Below are positions 1-7,660 of a stretch of 64,000 nt of DNA, piece after piece. Below the pieces are notes generated by a model, which did not search any database, had not been told where the DNA came from, and saw only the letters and a program-made list of their open reading frames with translations. The stretch covers positions 806,001 through 870,000 of the forward strand of contig NZ_BKCF01000001.1 in NCBI RefSeq assembly GCF_009014635.1. The letters are read 5' to 3'. Source of the DNA: Patiriisocius marinistellae. GTDB taxonomy: Bacteria; Bacteroidota; Bacteroidia; Flavobacteriales; Flavobacteriaceae. A program made the translations under genes and the position numbers. Position 1 is the stretch's first letter; the number at the start of each line of letters is the position of its first letter.

Positions 1-233
1 CTCATATTTTTACTTTAGACAAACAATTTACTGTTTCAAAACCATTAAAGCATTATGAAAATTTGTTAGAAAACCTAAGCTTTTATCGTGTACATAACTC
101 TCACTTGATTAATTTAAAATATGTTAAGCAGTATACAAAAGGTAACGGAGGCTACCTTACAATGGAGGATGGAACTACTATAAATGTTTCTGCGCGTAGA
201 AAAGATGGGTTTTTAAATACACTTAACAGTTAG
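1..233 (+). CDS. LytTR DNA-binding domain protein, C-terminal part only
   Basis: The frame is open from the window edge (first complete codon at position 3) to a TAG at 231-233. About 76 residues are visible. They match the end of a LytTR DNA-binding domain: the segment SFYRVHNSHLINLKYVK is the typical R-x-H-x-S-x-L-I-N core, followed by a strand pair ending in SARRKDGF. The N-terminal part, presumably a receiver domain, lies outside the window. It is therefore probably a LytTR-type response regulator acting as a cytoplasmic transcription factor. A second LytTR regulator lies convergent at 612-1310, so this may be a paired regulatory locus. Confidence 0.85.
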   Translation, partial: HIFTLDKQFTVSKPLKHYENLLENLSFYRVHNSHLINLKYVKQYTKGNGGYLTMEDGTTINVSARRKDGFLNTLNS

Positions 234-248
234 TTTTTTATAAAAAAA

Positions 249-272
249 GACCACGCTCCTCAATTCGTGGCC
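249..272 (-). terminator. Rho-independent terminator, minus strand
   Basis: Read on the minus strand, GGCCACG and CGTGGTC form a 7-bp stem with one G-U pair around a 10-nt loop, followed directly by seven T. On the plus strand the same stem has a mismatch and no T tract, so it fits leftward transcription best. It would end read-through from the response regulator gene or a short RNA started near 450. Confidence 0.6.
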
Positions 273-452
273 TTCAATAATGCTATAAATGCTAATTTGT
301 TTTTCTAAATTAAAACTATCTCAAAATAATAGCGATAGATTCATTTTTTTAAATTAATAACAATAAAAGCAGGTTAAGTTTGGTAGTGGTAATTTGATAC
401 GTTAGTTGACTTACAATATAAATTTATTTGATTGTAAAAAACCTAACAAATA

Positions 453-483
453 TTTTTAGTGAACAAATGTTTTTTTTAGTGAA
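453..483. promoter_or_regulatory. Tandem direct repeat, LytTR operator-like (pair A)
   Basis: TTTTTAGTGAA occurs at 453-463 and again at 473-483, exactly 20 bp apart. The same 11-mer pair with the same spacing occurs at 1370-1400, next to the response regulator start. LytTR regulators are known to bind tandem direct repeats about two helical turns apart, and this gene neighbourhood encodes two LytTR proteins. Binding by either one is inferred. Confidence 0.55.
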
Positions 484-611
484 ACTTTGAAATTGAGTGG
501 CATTAAGTTTTCTTCGGAAATTTTAATGGATTACAATCATTTTGTTGTTATACATTTCGGCTTAAAAACAAAGACTATTTGAATAGCTTAATTATTTAAA
601 ATTAATAGAAA

Positions 612-1310
612 TTAATTAAGAGTTGGTGTTTCTGCCATTCTAGCACTGAGTTTCTTTTTTCTTGAATACCCCAAAGGAACCTCAACGGAGTCCACTTGGA
701 CAAAATCTGTAGCCACTGCTACAACTTTTCTAAGGTTTATCCAGTAGGAACGATGACATTGAAAAAAATGTGCTTGATTTAAGGCTTCAGAAATACATTT
801 TAAGGTGTGTGGCACCAAGTATTCTTTTGCTGATGTAACTATATAACAATAGTTATCAAAAGCTTTTAAATATTGAATACTGGATTGATTGATGGTATAT
901 TTTTTTCCTTCAGTTTTAAAGCTGAGTTTCTCTTCGTCTTGGTTAATAGTATGCCAGGCTAGTGTTATATTACTTAAAAGTCCTGCCTCTGTAAATGGTT
1001 TAACTATATAACCTAATGGGTTTGTTTCTTTAACGCGGGATAATGTAACTGGATCTGTTTGAGAGGTTAAAAATAGATATGGAATCTGCTCATTACTTAA
1101 ATAATGAGCTATATCAACCCCATCTTTATTACTTTGTAGTTGAATATCTAATAAGACTAATGTGGGTTGTGTTTTAGAAATTTGGGCGACTGCCTCTTCA
1201 TATTCATCACTACTGCCAGCTATGGCTATATTATTTTTTTTCAAAGCCATTTTTAGGCTCATTACTATTAGCGGTTCATCCTCTACGATATAGACGTTTA
1301 GTTTGTTCAA
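612..1310 (-). CDS. LytTR-family two-component response regulator
   Basis: Residues about 4-120 form a receiver domain: acidic pocket EDE at 10-12, phospho-acceptor Asp55 in LLDIQL, Thr in FLTSQ and Lys in YIVKPF. Residues about 130-225 form a LytTR DNA-binding domain with the core QCHRSYWINLRKV. At 232 residues it has the usual length of a LytR/AlgR regulator. The start codon is TTG: the next in-frame ATG would remove the first receiver strand, and an in-frame stop lies just upstream. It lies 96 bp after the sensor kinase gene on the same strand, and that gap carries a tandem operator-like repeat, so autoregulation is plausible. The signal sensed is unknown. Confidence 0.92.
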   Translation of the reverse strand: MNKLNVYIVEDEPLIVMSLKMALKKNNIAIAGSSDEYEEAVAQISKTQPTLVLLDIQLQSNKDGVDIAHYLSNEQIPYLFLTSQTDPVTLSRVKETNPLGYIVKPFTEAGLLSNITLAWHTINQDEEKLSFKTEGKKYTINQSSIQYLKAFDNYCYIVTSAKEYLVPHTLKCISEALNQAHFFQCHRSYWINLRKVVAVATDFVQVDSVEVPLGYSRKKKLSARMAETPTLN

Positions 1311-1369
1311 GAAGTTTTTTGATTGTCAGTTACATACAATCTACAAATAACAAATGGACTTTTATCCTT

Positions 1370-1400
1370 TTTTTAGTGAACGCATACTTTTTTTAGTGAA
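1370..1400. promoter_or_regulatory. Tandem direct repeat, LytTR operator-like (pair B)
   Basis: TTTTTAGTGAA at 1370-1380 is repeated at 1390-1400 with a 20-bp period. Each copy extends leftward into a longer T run. It sits about 60-90 bp upstream of the TTG start of the LytTR response regulator and just after the kinase stop codon, the position expected for an activator or autoregulatory site. Confidence 0.6.
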
Positions 1401-1406
1401 TAAATT

Positions 1407-3335
1407 TTATAAGATTTCAAAACGCATCATTACCACTTTTGCTTCTGTGCCTTTTGGAGATGCAGGTAGGAGTGTGAGAGTTGCTTTTAATTTTTTACAT
1501 AAACCTTCGATTAATTGAAGTCCAAAAGAGCTATCCTTAACTTTAGGGGGCATTCCTTTGCCATTATCTGTTACCGTTAATACTAGAGTTGCCGCTTGTT
1601 TTTTAAATGAAATATGTAATAAACTGTTTTCAGTTACAGGATGAAACGCATGTTTTAAAACGTTTGTAATTAATTCGTTTAAAATTAGGCCTAAAGGTGT
1701 TATTGTTTCAATGTCTAGCAATAAAGATTGTGCATCTACTTTATATTTGAGTTTTGTGGTTTCAAATTGATGACTTTCTATAACATCTTTTGTAAAATCT
1801 TCGATATATTCTTTACTATCAATACCAACTAATTTGTTTTTACTATAAAGTTTTTGATGAATAAGTACCATAGAGCGCACTCTATTTTGAGCTTCTTTTA
1901 TGGCTATTTTAGCTTCAGCGTCTTGTGCGGTTTCACTTTGAATAAAAAGCAATGAGCTTACCATTTGAAAGCTGTTTTTTACTCTGTGATGTGTTTCTCT
2001 TAATAATATGTTTTTTTCATCTACTGTAGCTTCAAGTAAATTTTTCTGTTTTGCAAGTAAAATATTTTTTTTCCTGTTTTTGTAAAAGAAAAACCCCAAA
2101 AACAATGCAAATGTAAATGCTACTGCAGCTAAAATTGAATAAAGTTTACTCTCGTTTTCTTTTGCTTTAATTTGTGCTGAGCGTAACTCTTCTGTTTTAT
2201 TAAACTCATATTGAAGTTCTTGTTCTGTTTGCTTTTTTATGTTTTTTTCATTAAAAATACTGTCTTTAGTTTTTAAATAAAGTTCATGATTTTCGAGAGC
2301 TAAGTCATAATCTAAAGTAGCCTTATAGCCTTGATATAGGCAATTACATGCTTTTTTAACAACTTCGAGATTTGAATCTGCTATTGCTATTGTTTTTGCT
2401 TCCTCACAATCAGCTTTAGCATTTTTGTAGTCTTGAATATTTAAATAAAGATTTCCTTTATAAAACAAAGATTCAGCAAGCATTGTTGTAATGTTATTTT
2501 TTTTGTAAAATGCCACTACATCTTCTAGATATGGAAGTGCCATTTGATTTTCATTTAATCCAGTATATGCAACTCCAATATTTAAATCTGAATTTTTTAT
2601 AATTCGTTCTTGAGCATTCCCTTTTTTCTTTAATTTTTTCCCTTCTAGAAAAGCATCGAGTGCATTTTTAAATTGATTTTTCTTTAAAAAAACATCACCT
2701 TTATTATTAATAAATACTCCAGCGAACATATATAAATTGTTTCGTAAAGCTGTTGAATATCCTTTATCGTAAAATGATATTGCTTTTTCATATTCATCAA
2801 TGCTATTATAATAATTAGCTAAACTATTTAGGGTTGATAATCCCATCATTTTATAACGTCTTCGCTCTTCACCTGTAAGTGGTATTGTATCAATTTTGTC
2901 TAATAACTGTTGAGACTCTAGTGTTTTTGAAATTGACAGAGGCATGTTCCCTTTTTTTTGATAAACACCTCCTTCGGTTGAAATTAAAGACGCGTTAACA
3001 AGAGGTTGTCGAGTAGGAGATAAAAAGGGTTTTGCTTTTTTTATGTAAAATAAAGACGAATCTAGTTTAGCATTGTAATAATAATAATTAGCATAATAAT
3101 AATAGGTAAGTGCTATGTAATCCTCGTTATCATTATCAATTGCTATTTGCTCTGCCTCTTTTATGTAGTTAATTGTGTGGGTGGCGTATCTTTCTTTATT
3201 GGGTATTGAACATAGATAATCAAATTTTTCTTTAACTGTTGTGAGTTTATTTGCTATTGTAATTAGCGAATCAACTTTTTTTTCTTGTTGTGCAAAACAA
3301 AATAATGGAAGTAGTAATATGAAGATTATTTTCAA
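1407..3335 (-). CDS. TPR-containing sensor histidine kinase (HisKA_2 type)
   Basis: An N-terminal signal sequence ends near FAQQ. Residues about 30-380 are helical repeats resembling tetratricopeptide repeats and would lie in the periplasm. One membrane helix (about 397-418, ending FFFYKNRKK) leads to a HisKA_2 phospho-acceptor region with RETHHRVKNSFQMV near residue 446. The ATPase domain follows with NELITNVLKHAF, DNGKGMP and FGLQLIEGL. This is the common Bacteroidota layout for a kinase paired with a LytTR regulator, here the gene just downstream. The start is TTG: it is the only start that keeps the signal peptide, and a stop lies 11 codons upstream. The ligand of the TPR domain is unknown. 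Confidence 0.9.
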   Translation of the reverse strand: MKIIFILLLPLFCFAQQEKKVDSLITIANKLTTVKEKFDYLCSIPNKERYATHTINYIKEAEQIAIDNDNEDYIALTYYYYANYYYYNAKLDSSLFYIKKAKPFLSPTRQPLVNASLISTEGGVYQKKGNMPLSISKTLESQQLLDKIDTIPLTGEERRRYKMMGLSTLNSLANYYNSIDEYEKAISFYDKGYSTALRNNLYMFAGVFINNKGDVFLKKNQFKNALDAFLEGKKLKKKGNAQERIIKNSDLNIGVAYTGLNENQMALPYLEDVVAFYKKNNITTMLAESLFYKGNLYLNIQDYKNAKADCEEAKTIAIADSNLEVVKKACNCLYQGYKATLDYDLALENHELYLKTKDSIFNEKNIKKQTEQELQYEFNKTEELRSAQIKAKENESKLYSILAAVAFTFALFLGFFFYKNRKKNILLAKQKNLLEATVDEKNILLRETHHRVKNSFQMVSSLLFIQSETAQDAEAKIAIKEAQNRVRSMVLIHQKLYSKNKLVGIDSKEYIEDFTKDVIESHQFETTKLKYKVDAQSLLLDIETITPLGLILNELITNVLKHAFHPVTENSLLHISFKKQAATLVLTVTDNGKGMPPKVKDSSFGLQLIEGLCKKLKATLTLLPASPKGTEAKVVMMRFEIL

Positions 3336-3708
3336 TGGAAGTAGTTGACAGTTAGTGTTGTGAATTTACTAAATTCTAATTAAACATAATTGCTAAATAA
3401 TTGTTGTAGCTAATTTAAAGCAAAATGATGCTTCATCTATCTGCAAAAAAAGTCAAAAATGGAAAAGTCATCACAGGTGTGATGACTTTTCGCCCCAAAT
3501 TTGATTAATACCTTAAGTATCAACCTACTTATGTATAACAAAGCTAATTAAAAATAAGATACTCACTTGTAAGATTTTTCCTGTGTTAAAAAAACAGGTG
3601 TAACTACGTAGGAATGTTCTAGTTATGTGCTTTTTTAAAAGGTATTTCGGAATATAAAAAATATACATATCATAACTATTATCTATTCTAGATTGAATTG
3701 TAATATCT
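3336..3708. other. Divergent intergenic region
   Basis: This 373-bp stretch separates the minus-strand kinase from the plus-strand phosphoesterase. No credible gene is present. It holds a perfect 12-bp inverted repeat at 3463-3490 and a weak 5-bp one at 3580-3598. The octamer ACAGGTGT is found in the loop/stem of the first and just after the second. Confidence 0.6.
3463..3490. promoter_or_regulatory. Perfect 12-bp inverted repeat with 4-nt loop
   Basis: AAAAGTCATCAC and GTGATGACTTTT are exact complements around the loop AGGT. The T run is only four long and no gene ends here, since both neighbours start outward. It could be a terminator for an unseen transcript or a binding site. The sequence does not decide between these. 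Confidence 0.45.
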
Positions 3709-4959
3709 TTGATAAAAACCTTATTTTATATGATTCGTTGGGTAATATTTATTGCAATTTATATTCTTATAGATATTTATGCATTCCAAGCCGTCAAGAC
3801 ACTTACTCGAAATTCTATAATTCACTGGCTCTATATTCTGAGCTCGCTAGTGGTGTTAATATTATTGATTATTCAACTCAATAAATTAGGAGGCAGTAGG
3901 ATGATGTCTCCTGGAGGGATGTATTACTTTGGACTATTTCTGGCTTTTTTTGTGCCAAAAATGCTCATTATAATTTTTATGTTTGGTGAAGATATTATAC
4001 GCTTATTTGTTGGATTATTTTCAAAAATAGGAGGTGGAAATGAAACTTTTTATTTGCCCTCGCGTCGCAAATTTATAAGTACTATTGCTCTTGGAATTGC
4101 AGCAATTCCATTCGCTGGTCTTCTCTATGGGATGGTAAAAGGTAAATACAATTACAAGGTTTTAAAATATGCTATTGAGTTTGATGACTTGCCTGAAGAG
4201 TTTCACGGCTATACGCTCACGCAAATAAGTGATATTCATAGTGGTAGTTTTGATAATATTAATAAAGTAGAATATGCCGTAAGCTTAGTAAATGAACAAG
4301 AAAGCGATGTTATTTTATTTACAGGAGATTTAGTTAATAATGTAGCTGATGAAATGGAACCCTATACTCATATCTTCGGAAATTTAAAAGCTAGAGATGG
4401 CGTGTTTTCAGTATTAGGTAATCATGATTATGGTGACTATGTACAATGGAAAAGTAAAACAGAAAAAATCCGAAATTTAGATAAATTAAAAGCATTGCAA
4501 CGAAATATGGGTTGGGATTTGTTATTAAATGAACACCGAACAATTACCCGTAACGGACAGTCTATTAAATTATTAGGTATTGAAAATTGGGGGTCTGGAG
4601 GTTTTAAAAAAGCGGGTGATCTTGTTAAGACATGTGAAGGTTGTAACGTTTCAGACTTTAAAATTTTAATGAGTCATGATCCTTCTCATTGGCAGGAACA
4701 AGTAAAACAAAATAATAAAAATATACAACTTACTCTAAGTGGTCATACACATGGAATGCAATTTGGTATTGATATTCCTGGCTGGTTTAAATGGAGCCCC
4801 GTAAAATATAGGTATGAAAACTGGGCTGGGCTTTATGAGGAGTTTGGACGCTATATTCATGTCAACCGTGGTTTTGGATATCTTGGATACCCTGGAAGAG
4901 TAGGAATGTGGCCTGAGGTGACAGTTATTACATTAAAAAAGAAAGGGAAAATAGTCTAA
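3709..4959 (+). CDS. Membrane-anchored calcineurin-like metallophosphoesterase
   Basis: The N-terminal 140 residues hold about four hydrophobic helices. The catalytic domain follows with the family motifs in order: DIHSG near residue 175, GDLVNN, GNHDYGDY, SHDPSHW and SGHTHGMQ. These are the metal ligands of the YkuE/YaeI group, some members of which hydrolyse UDP-diacylglucosamine or other phosphoesters; the substrate here is unknown. RRKFIS just before the third or fourth helix looks like a weak twin-arginine motif but is internal. The start is uncertain: TTG at 3709 gives 416 residues and ATG at 3730 gives 409. The next gene begins 62 bp downstream behind its own TAnnTTTG element. Confidence 0.88.
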   Translation: MIKTLFYMIRWVIFIAIYILIDIYAFQAVKTLTRNSIIHWLYILSSLVVLILLIIQLNKLGGSRMMSPGGMYYFGLFLAFFVPKMLIIIFMFGEDIIRLFVGLFSKIGGGNETFYLPSRRKFISTIALGIAAIPFAGLLYGMVKGKYNYKVLKYAIEFDDLPEEFHGYTLTQISDIHSGSFDNINKVEYAVSLVNEQESDVILFTGDLVNNVADEMEPYTHIFGNLKARDGVFSVLGNHDYGDYVQWKSKTEKIRNLDKLKALQRNMGWDLLLNEHRTITRNGQSIKLLGIENWGSGGFKKAGDLVKTCEGCNVSDFKILMSHDPSHWQEQVKQNNKNIQLTLSGHTHGMQFGIDIPGWFKWSPVKYRYENWAGLYEEFGRYIHVNRGFGYLGYPGRVGMWPEVTVITLKKKGKIV

Positions 4960-4983
4960 GGTGTGATATTGCAGTATAAATGT

Positions 4984-4991
4984 TATATTTG
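4984..4991 (+). promoter_or_regulatory. Promoter -7 element before the thioredoxin-like gene
   Basis: TATATTTG matches the Bacteroidota -7 consensus TAnnTTTG and lies 30 bp before the ATG at 5022. No well-spaced TTTG -33 element is evident. Confidence 0.45.
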
Positions 4992-5021
4992 TAATATACA
5001 CGTTACGAAAAAATAAGTCAA

Positions 5022-5318
5022 ATGTCAAAATTTGGAGAATTAATTGAAACAAAAATCCCAGTCTTATTGGACTTTTATACAGAGTGGGATGATGCATGCA
5101 AATTGATGCATCCTGTTTTACGTGACGTTGCAGCTGCGTTAGGGGATAAAGCCCGTGTAATAAAAATTGACGTAGAAAAAAACTCAGAACTTGCTGAAGC
5201 TCTTAGGGTTAAAGGACTTCCAACACTTATGATTTATAAAAGTGGGGAAATGAAATGGCGTCAAAGCGGAGAGCAGGATGCATCTACGTTAATTGGTCTT
5301 GTCAAAGAATATATTTAA
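5022..5318 (+). CDS. Thioredoxin-like protein with a single active-site cysteine
   Basis: At 98 residues it covers a whole thioredoxin fold: the strand VLLDFYTEW, the long helix after the active site, the cis-proline loop GLPTLMIYKSGE and the last helix. At the active site the usual WCxxCK reads WDDACK: the first, nucleophilic Cys is Asp and only the second remains. It cannot act as a normal dithiol reductase. A redox-inactive, binding or monothiol role is possible. There is no signal peptide, so it is cytoplasmic. Confidence 0.85.
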   Translation: MSKFGELIETKIPVLLDFYTEWDDACKLMHPVLRDVAAALGDKARVIKIDVEKNSELAEALRVKGLPTLMIYKSGEMKWRQSGEQDASTLIGLVKEYI

Positions 5319-5484
5319 ATAAATATATAGAAGTACTAGTCTAACACATCTTAAAGTGTTAAAAAAACACATAATAGAGCATAATTTTTTCGTTAAAAGG
5401 CTTTTATTTGGGTTTAAGTGCTAATTTTGCATGTTTTGTATTCTTTTTTATTTAGAAAAAAATTTCAATTAAACCATATTTGTT

Positions 5485-6906
5485 ATGTATACTAAAATAA
5501 TAACATTCATATTCCTTACTTGTTTGTCTGTTTGTGTCTCTAAAGCTCAAGTAGGTATAGGAACGACAAGCCCAGCTGCATCATCAATGTTAGATATTTC
5601 TTCAACAACCCAAGGACTTCTAGCTCCACGAATGACAACTGCACAACGAACAGCTATTACAATGCCTGCTAATAGTCTTCTTGTCTATGATACTACAATC
5701 AAGTCATTTTACCACTATGATATTTCTACAACGTCATGGATTAAAATAAATTCAGCATCAAATCAAAGGACTAACTATAAACTTATCAAATCTGTTTCAG
5801 ATTTAGCTTCCGAGCTTGTTGCGGGAAGTAATACTAAATACTTATTACAAGCAAATACCTTTTATGAGATTAATGGAACTATAAATTTAAATTTTCCAAT
5901 AGATTTAAATAATGCTTATGTTGCTGGATTAGATACTAATGAAGATATTTTAAGTAGAGCTAGCGGTAGAGTTTTTGAAGGATCAACAGGGGGAAGTATT
6001 AGAAATTTAACAATAACTGGTGGAGGTACTGCTTTTAATATAACAGGTGGATCTTCATTAATAATACAAAGTTCAATAATTACAGGCATGGCCAGTGTTG
6101 GGAATATATCTAATGTAGGACTCTATTTTGGTAATATTGTACAGTTTATAGGAAACACTAACGGAGTTACTTATTCTAATATTGGAAATTTACTTTTAAA
6201 CAATCAAGGCTGGCTAGGAAATAACAGTGGGACTTATGAAACATTTGTTGGTACTTTTGGCTTAATACAAAAGGCTAGCGGTTTTAGTAACGTACTTTCT
6301 GGAAGGACAGGTATGAACACTACCGGAATTACTTCAATCACTGGCGATGCAGTCTTAAGTCAAGTAGTTTTTTACGGAGGAGGAACTTACGTAAATGGTT
6401 CGTCCAGTTATACTGGGTATAATTTTAGTAAAGATTGGACTGTTAATTCTACAGGAATTCCACGTGAAGAAGATGGAGCTGCTACCGCAAATATTTATTA
6501 TACAAGCTCTAGTGTTGTAACTATTACTAACTCTACACCAATTAAACTTCCAGTAACCACTGCGCCTATTCGAATGTTTAGGACATCTACTCGTCCTGGA
6601 GCAAATAGTAGTAATAGCGTAGTGTATGAAGGTAAAAAATCAAGAGCATTAAATGTAATAGGCTCAATCTCATTTACGGCTATTCAAGGTATGCGTTTTA
6701 CATTTTCTATTTATAAAAATGGGGTTCAACAACCAGGGTCTGAAGTTGTTTATGATGTTGTGGATACTAATGCAAGACAAGGACTTTCTATAGTTGGTAC
6801 AGTGGTGGCTAATCCATCAGATTATATAGAGATTTATGTAGAACGTAATACAGGATCTGGTTCAAATCAATTTTTAATAACAAGCTATAATCTATTATTA
6901 AATTAA
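5485..6906 (+). CDS. Secreted surface protein, fibre/adhesin-like
   Basis: A signal peptide (about residues 1-21, ending SKA) precedes the sequence QVGIGTTSPAASSMLDISS, a start often seen in secreted Flavobacteriia proteins annotated as fibre or adhesin-like. The middle is rich in Gly, Asn, Thr and Ser with repeated short strands, which suggests a beta-helix. The C-terminal 130 residues look like a separate beta domain. No enzymatic motif is visible. There is no clear type IX sorting domain at the end, so the route to the surface is open. It is monocistronic: its own TAnnTTTG element lies at 5422-5429 and a terminator follows at 6951-6984. Confidence 0.65.
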   Translation: MYTKIITFIFLTCLSVCVSKAQVGIGTTSPAASSMLDISSTTQGLLAPRMTTAQRTAITMPANSLLVYDTTIKSFYHYDISTTSWIKINSASNQRTNYKLIKSVSDLASELVAGSNTKYLLQANTFYEINGTINLNFPIDLNNAYVAGLDTNEDILSRASGRVFEGSTGGSIRNLTITGGGTAFNITGGSSLIIQSSIITGMASVGNISNVGLYFGNIVQFIGNTNGVTYSNIGNLLLNNQGWLGNNSGTYETFVGTFGLIQKASGFSNVLSGRTGMNTTGITSITGDAVLSQVVFYGGGTYVNGSSSYTGYNFSKDWTVNSTGIPREEDGAATANIYYTSSSVVTITNSTPIKLPVTTAPIRMFRTSTRPGANSSNSVVYEGKKSRALNVIGSISFTAIQGMRFTFSIYKNGVQQPGSEVVYDVVDTNARQGLSIVGTVVANPSDYIEIYVERNTGSGSNQFLITSYNLLLN

Positions 6907-6907
6907 C

Positions 6908-7570
6908 TTATAATTTTGAAAACCTATAGTTATTTTCAACTATAAAACTTAAAACCTTCGGTAAAGCATAGCGAAGGTTTTTTTCTGCCTTTAAGCTATC
7001 ATGGAAAACTATAATACTTCCGTTTGAGATGTTTTTTAATACGTTTTCAAGACATTTTTCTTCGGAAATGTTAGCATCATAATCCATACTCAATACATTC
7101 CACATAATTATTTTATATCCTTTCTCTCTAATTTTTTTTGCTTGCCGAGAAGTCATTTTACCATACGGCGGACGGTAGAGATTGCAGATTGTTGTTTTCT
7201 GATAATTATTTTCGTTTAGTTTAATTGTTCTTGTAAATGTATTTTCAAATAACTCAACGTCCTTTATATAATTTTTAAAATTCGTTTTCCACCCGTTTAA
7301 ATGATGTTGGGTATGATTACCAACGGAATGTCCATTGTTTAATATTTCAGCAAAAATTGAAGGATGCTTATTTACATTATCGCCTATACAAAAAAATGTA
7401 GCTTTTGCATTGAACTTATAAAGAGTTTCTAATACCCAGGGAGTTATTATTGGTATTGGGCCGTCGTCAAAGGTGAGGTATATGGTTTTTTCATTATTTG
7501 GTCTTGACCATTCACGTGTAGAGAATAGTCGTTGAATGAGTTTTGGTGGACTTACCAATAATGAATTCAT
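6908..7570 (-). CDS. Polysaccharide deacetylase (NodB homology domain)
   Basis: The NodB domain is complete. TFDDGP supplies the catalytic Asp and metal-binding Asp, HSVGNHTQHH the two metal His, YRPPYGK motif 3, and IIVFHDS near the end the catalytic His strand. At 220 residues it is little more than the catalytic domain. No signal peptide is obvious, though the N-terminus is somewhat hydrophobic. The family removes N- or O-acetyl groups from cell-wall or exopolysaccharide sugars. It follows the GT117 gene by 90 bp on the same strand and may be co-transcribed. Confidence 0.85.
   Translation of the reverse strand: MNSLLVSPPKLIQRLFSTREWSRPNNEKTIYLTFDDGPIPIITPWVLETLYKFNAKATFFCIGDNVNKHPSIFAEILNNGHSVGNHTQHHLNGWKTNFKNYIKDVELFENTFTRTIKLNENNYQKTTICNLYRPPYGKMTSRQAKKIREKGYKIIMWNVLSMDYDANISEEKCLENVLKNISNGSIIVFHDSLKAEKNLRYALPKVLSFIVENNYRFSKL
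6951..6984 (+). terminator. Terminator of the surface protein, inside the convergent gene
   Basis: AAAACCTTCG (6951-6960) and CGAAGGTTTT (6972-6981) form a perfect 10-bp stem with an 11-nt loop, and the T run continues to 6984. It follows the stop at 6906 but lies within the last codons of the minus-strand deacetylase, so one sequence serves as coding region and terminator. Confidence 0.7.
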
Positions 7571-7660
7571 GTTTAAAGGTACAGCTATAATAATTAAGGG
7601 TTACATGATTTCTAAAGTTTCAGAATGCATATAACCCTCAGTTTTTAAAATAAATAAATT

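Larger units (their letters stand above)
234..611. other. Intergenic region without a gene
   Basis: This 378-bp stretch between two convergent LytTR genes has no credible coding frame. It holds the minus-strand terminator at 249-272, a tandem repeat pair at 453-483 and one copy of the dispersed 10-mer CTTCGGAAAT at 512-521. A repeat pair followed on the minus strand by a terminator with no coding frame between them could mark a small RNA, but no promoter matching the TAnnTTTG consensus is clear. Confidence 0.6.

Noticed and set aside
5485-6906. Prophage tail-fibre gene
   Set aside because: The start of the mature protein resembles fibre-like proteins, but no phage gene is nearby and it has a signal peptide, so a cell-surface protein fits better.
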